Of a DNA stretch of 8,437 bases, positions 5,971-8,437 are shown one piece after another. The stretch spans positions 1 through 8,437 of the forward strand of contig JAUWQC010000036.1 in NCBI GenBank assembly GCA_030611285.1. The letters run 5' to 3'. The position numbers were made by a program, and so were the translations under genes. Under the pieces are notes generated by a model. The model saw only the letters and a list, made by a program, of their open reading frames with translations, was not told the DNA's origin and made no database searches. The DNA comes from a bacterium (GTDB lineage: Bacteria > Actinomycetota > Humimicrobiia > Humimicrobiales > Humimicrobiaceae). How positions within the stretch are numbered: the first letter of the stretch is position 1; each line of letters begins with the position of its first letter.

Positions 5971-6765
5971 ATGAAGTATCTTAAATACAATCTAGAAGAA
6001 GTTTTGCGTAAAATAAAGGCACGCAGATATATATTTCTTTTTCTGGATTACGACGGAACTCTGGTAGAATTTAAAGATAATCCTGAACAAGCCACACCTC
6101 CAGACAAAGTAAAAAATCTTATCTCAGAACTATCCTTAAAAGATAATATCATTACTACTATTGTTTCAGGGCGCACTATTCATAACCTGCTGGAATTCTT
6201 TAAAGGTATAGAAACCCAAAAAATAAACTGGATTGGTATTCACGGAGCACAGGTCAAGTATAAAGACTGTGATATTGCATTATCCGATGATGCCAGAGAG
6301 TCATTACCTTTCATCAGGAATCTAAAATCACAGATACTTAAGATGACAGATGGTATTCCCTGCTTTTACCTGGAAGATAAAAAGATATCTCTTGCACTGC
6401 ACTATAGAAAATGCAAGGAAAAGGATATGCTCCATATGCCTGCAGTTATTGATTTAATAGACAATTTTATTAGGAATAAGCCATTGGATTATCTTAAAAT
6501 GAAAAAGGTGCTTGAGGTAAAGCCTGGAAATATAAATAAAGGAAATTCTCTTAAAATTATAGGAGAAAAATATAAAAGTCTGGTGCCTTCAATAAACATA
6601 TGCATAGGTGATGATCTGACTGACGAATATCTCTTCAGAGTTAATGAAGATGGGATTAATATAAAAGTAGGTAATGATAACCTAAAAAAAATAAATGCTG
6701 AATATTATTTGAAGAATGTAAATGATACATATTATTTTTTAGGCCGTATGGTCAACTTACCTTGA
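5971..6765 (+). CDS. otsB: trehalose-6-phosphate phosphatase (HAD superfamily)
   Basis: A 264-residue HAD-type phosphatase of normal OtsB length that dephosphorylates trehalose-6-phosphate to trehalose. Motif I is LFLDYDGTL (23-31), with nucleophile D26 and acid/base D28. Motif II is VSGR (65-68), the basic motif III is in NINKG (187-191, K190), and motif IV is IGDDLTDE (212-219), with Mg-binding aspartates D214, D215 and D218. Family landmarks IGIHG (88-92) and LALHYR (141-146) of the cap region are present. It starts 13 nt after otsA; the frame is open upstream of the ATG but has no better start codon nearby. The AAGGAAG at the end of otsA is about 20 nt away, too far for ideal ribosome binding, so translation is probably coupled to otsA. 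Confidence 0.93.
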   Translation: MKYLKYNLEEVLRKIKARRYIFLFLDYDGTLVEFKDNPEQATPPDKVKNLISELSLKDNIITTIVSGRTIHNLLEFFKGIETQKINWIGIHGAQVKYKDCDIALSDDARESLPFIRNLKSQILKMTDGIPCFYLEDKKISLALHYRKCKEKDMLHMPAVIDLIDNFIRNKPLDYLKMKKVLEVKPGNINKGNSLKIIGEKYKSLVPSINICIGDDLTDEYLFRVNEDGINIKVGNDNLKKINAEYYLKNVNDTYYFLGRMVNLP

Positions 6766-6866
6766 TAATAGTTAATATATCACCTGTTTTTTGCCATACA
6801 ACTACTATACTAAGACCATTAAAAGCATCAAATTTACCTCTAAATATGATGTTTTATACTGGATAC

Positions 6867-6891
6867 AGATTATTTTAAGAATAATCTTTTA
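6867..6891 (+). terminator. weak terminator-like hairpin after otsB
   Basis: AGATTATT (6867-6874) and AATAATCT (6880-6887) form an 8-bp stem with a 5-nt loop, followed on the plus strand by TTTT. It lies about 100 nt past the otsB stop. The stem has one G-C pair only, so it would be weak. On the minus strand, where it would follow rnpB, no U-tract is present. Nothing else is seen in 6766-6916. Confidence 0.3.
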
Positions 6892-6916
6892 AGTGTTTCC
6901 AGCGATTATTTTTTAT

Positions 6917-7294
6917 TGGAGTTAGCCTATAAGCCGAGTTCTGTAATGTCTATGAGTTTAATCATAAGCACCAGTAGTCATCCATCTGGGATAAATATTA
7001 CTATTTATCTCTAGCGGCCTAACCCGGAAGAAGGCGGGCCACCTTATACTTCCCTATTTGGCCTTTCTCCGGATGCGGTTTACCAAGCCAGCCTGTCACC
7101 AGACTGCTGGTGAGCTCTTACCTCACCATTTCACCCTTACCAGAATATATAAAATCCTGGCGGTATATTTTCTGTTGCACGAGCGCGGGGATTAGCTTTT
7201 ACACTAGTCCCGCTGGGTATTGCCCAGCATCCTGCCCTGTGGAGCCCGGACTTTCCTCACAAGCAAAGCTTGCGCGACTACTCAGCTAACTCCA
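6917..7294 (-). ncRNA. rnpB: RNase P RNA, bacterial type A
   Basis: The catalytic RNA of RNase P, which removes 5' leaders from pre-tRNAs, about 378 nt. Helix P1 is TGGAGTTAGC at the 5' end (7285-7294) with GCTAACTCCA at the 3' end (6917-6926), which sets both ends. Conserved core sequences are exact: GAGGAAAGTCCGGGCTCC (7241-7258) and ACAGAACTCGGCTTATAG (6927-6944), which together form P4 and its flanks. GGTAAGGGTGAAA (7129-7141) with a following GGTAAGAGCTCACC and the GGCCAAATAGG stretch match the type A (E. coli-like) plan. ATAAGGT (7041-7047) supplies the L15 GGU that pairs with tRNA CCA. It is transcribed in the same direction as the RNase H gene, 40 nt downstream of that gene's stop, and has its own probable promoter. 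No clear terminator follows. Confidence 0.96.
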
Positions 7295-7299
7295 GTTAT

Positions 7300-7327
7300 A
7301 TATTACAGATATTTAGCGAAAAATCAA
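7300..7327 (-). promoter_or_regulatory. putative rnpB promoter
   Basis: On the minus strand TTGATT (7322-7327) and TAATAT (7300-7305) are separated by 16 nt. The -10 ends 6 nt before the P1-defined RNA 5' end, exactly the expected distance. The promoter occupies the 40-nt gap after the RNase H stop codon, so rnpB can be transcribed alone as well as by read-through. Confidence 0.5.
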
Positions 7328-7334
7328 TATATCC

Positions 7335-7802
7335 TTATTCATCTATATTCCCAAAGCTTATCTTCGACTCTCCCTCATATGTAAATTCTCTTTTATCAAG
7401 CGCCTGATTTACAAGCCTGTCAGCTTCTATATTATTTTTCCTGGAGATAAGCCGGAGATCTACAATATCGTACTTGCTGAGTTTTTCAGATACTTTCAGG
7501 TATATTTTTAGAATACCACTGTCTTTTATCTTCCAGACTTTTTTAATCTGATTACTTAGAAGCTTACTGTCAGTAAAAAGTATTATTTTCCTGCAGTGAT
7601 ATTTTTTTACCAGATCAAGGACTTTATCCAGTGCCATATACTCGGCTATATTATTGGTATGCTCACCGATATGGGCGCTGAGCTCTTCAAGTCTCTTATC
7701 TTTATCATCATACACCACGGCACCAACCGCTGAAGGGCCGGGGTTGCCTCTTGAACCTCCATCAAAGTATATTTTTAAATAACCATAATTTTCTTCTGTC
7801 AT
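7335..7802 (-). CDS. ribonuclease HI family protein
   Basis: A 155-residue single-domain RNase H fold that should cleave the RNA strand of RNA/DNA hybrids such as R-loops and primers in the cytosol. The four acidic catalytic residues are visible: D14 in YFDGGSRGNPGPS (12-24), E54 in TNNIAEYMAL (49-58), D78 in LFTDSKLL (75-82), and D128 in RKNNIEADRLVN (121-132). The motif wording (DGGSRGNPG, AEY.AL, ADRL.N) is that of the short 'RNase HI family'/YpdQ-like group rather than E. coli RnhA, which has DGSCLGNPG and a basic handle. A short charged tail (138-155) follows. The ATG follows the TAA of the zinc-ribbon gene with no gap (TAAATG), so the two are probably coupled; GGAG lies 12 nt upstream. 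Some relatives are fused to a phosphatase domain; this one is not. Exact substrate preference is not known. Confidence 0.88.
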   Translation of the reverse strand: MTEENYGYLKIYFDGGSRGNPGPSAVGAVVYDDKDKRLEELSAHIGEHTNNIAEYMALDKVLDLVKKYHCRKIILFTDSKLLSNQIKKVWKIKDSGILKIYLKVSEKLSKYDIVDLRLISRKNNIEADRLVNQALDKREFTYEGESKISFGNIDE

Positions 7803-8437
7803 TTAAGATTCCAGCTCCTTTTTTATACTATCTATCTCATCTCTGTAAATTACAGCCATCCTTCCGCATATCGGACAACTGTATATTTCATCTATATCCT
7901 CCATCTTCTCGGCCGCAATTAACGGTATTTGCATATTGCATACATTGCAGAAATTATCCTTCAGTACTGCAACGGCGATACCTCCTTTTTTACCTTTGAA
8001 TTCCTTGTACTTTTTTAAATAATCATCAGGTATCTTTAGAATAACATTATCCCTTCTCTTTTTTAATCCTTCAATGATATTTTTTAAAACCTCTAGCTTT
8101 TCATTCATCTCGTTTTTTATCCTGTTAATATTTGCTTCAGCTTTATCTTTCTTTGCTTTAGCCAGCTCTACCTTTTCTGACATTTCTTCCATTTCGATCA
8201 TAATTTCCAGGATTTGGTCTTCCATTTCTGAATTTTTTTGTCTTAATATTTTTACTTCATTCTGGTAATTTTCCAGTTCCTTTGCGCTTGTAATTGTACC
8301 GCTGAACAATTTATTCTCATCATTTTTAATCTTTTCATTCTGCATCTCAACAGTATCTTCAAGACTCTTACGCTCACTCTCTAAATCATTATATTTACCA
8401 TTTACCCTGTTAAACTTCTCCTTAACTTCAGCAAATT
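7803..8437 (-). CDS. coiled-coil protein with C-terminal C4 zinc ribbon (CT398-like), 5' end cut by window edge
   Basis: An ATG at 8343-8345 would give 180 residues, but the frame is open for 30 more codons to the window edge. Those codons encode charged heptad-like sequence (FAEVKEKFNRVNGKYNDLES and on), so the true start is probably outside; family members are about 240 residues. A long helical hairpin is followed by a C-terminal zinc ribbon with CNVC and CPIC (Cys 133, 136, 157, 160 counted from that ATG). The LFSGTITSAKELENYQNEV segment (13-31) is the family's turn motif between the helices. The group is known from a Chlamydia homologue (CT398) reported to bind RNA-polymerase sigma and secretion proteins; the general function is unsettled. 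It directly precedes the RNase H gene with no intergenic base, a pairing I recall from other bacteria, often with a Nif3-like gene upstream. Confidence 0.85.
   Translation of the reverse strand, partial: FAEVKEKFNRVNGKYNDLESERKSLEDTVEMQNEKIKNDENKLFSGTITSAKELENYQNEVKILRQKNSEMEDQILEIMIEMEEMSEKVELAKAKKDKAEANINRIKNEMNEKLEVLKNIIEGLKKRRDNVILKIPDDYLKKYKEFKGKKGGIAVAVLKDNFCNVCNMQIPLIAAEKMEDIDEIYSCPICGRMAVIYRDEIDSIKKELES

Noticed and set aside
6868..6890. AT-rich hairpin considered as the rnpB terminator
   Set aside because: On the minus strand the stem is followed by GTATCC and not a U-tract, and its stability is low; it was kept only as a weak plus-strand candidate after otsB.
7751..7999. 82-codon plus-strand frame across the RNase H/zinc-ribbon junction
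   Set aside because: It lies antisense to two genes with clear catalytic and cysteine motifs and shows no protein-like pattern of its own.

Overview
The window is AT-rich bacterial chromosome (roughly one third G+C by eye) with closely packed, operon-like genes and no sign of phage, IS, CRISPR or tRNA genes. The RNase P RNA is bacterial type A, which argues against Bacilli. A 2-oxoacid:acceptor oxidoreductase gene at the left edge suggests anaerobic metabolism. TreT-like plus OtsAB trehalose genes beside a DUF5752-type protein would fit a low-GC, probably uncultured anaerobe (an Atribacterota-like or Thermotogota/Halanaerobiales-like lineage). That placement is an inference from gene content and is weak.

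Layout. 1-121 (-): N-terminus of a 2-oxoacid:acceptor oxidoreductase alpha subunit, cut by the window edge. 122-335: divergent intergenic region with a plausible promoter and a GC-rich near-palindrome. 336-1631 (+): a UMF1-type major facilitator. 1632-1949 (-): a small YtxH-type membrane protein whose stop codon abuts the transporter's stop. 1950-2453: about 500 bp without a convincing gene; it holds the ytxH promoter and, at its right end, two strong RNA-hairpin candidates downstream of treT. 2454-4369 (-): a two-gene operon, DUF5752-like protein then TreT-like trehalose synthase, overlapping by 4 bp (ATGA). 4370-4532: divergent promoter region. 4533-6765 (+): otsA-otsB. 6766-6916: short gap with a weak terminator-like hairpin. 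6917-7294 (-): rnpB. 7335-8437 (-): an RNase HI-family gene preceded directly by a coiled-coil/zinc-ribbon gene that runs off the right edge.

How the genes fit together. The centre is a trehalose locus. OtsA makes trehalose-6-phosphate from NDP-glucose and glucose-6-phosphate, and OtsB removes the phosphate. The divergently transcribed TreT-like enzyme should join NDP-glucose and free glucose in one reversible step. The two routes share one 163-bp promoter region, so the cell may choose between an energy-committing route and a reversible one for the same osmolyte. The DUF5752-like protein consists of two related halves and is translationally coupled to TreT; it is the least understood gene here and the best candidate for a new partner or regulator. 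The right-hand block (zinc ribbon, RNase H, RNase P RNA) is an RNA-metabolism cluster read on the minus strand.
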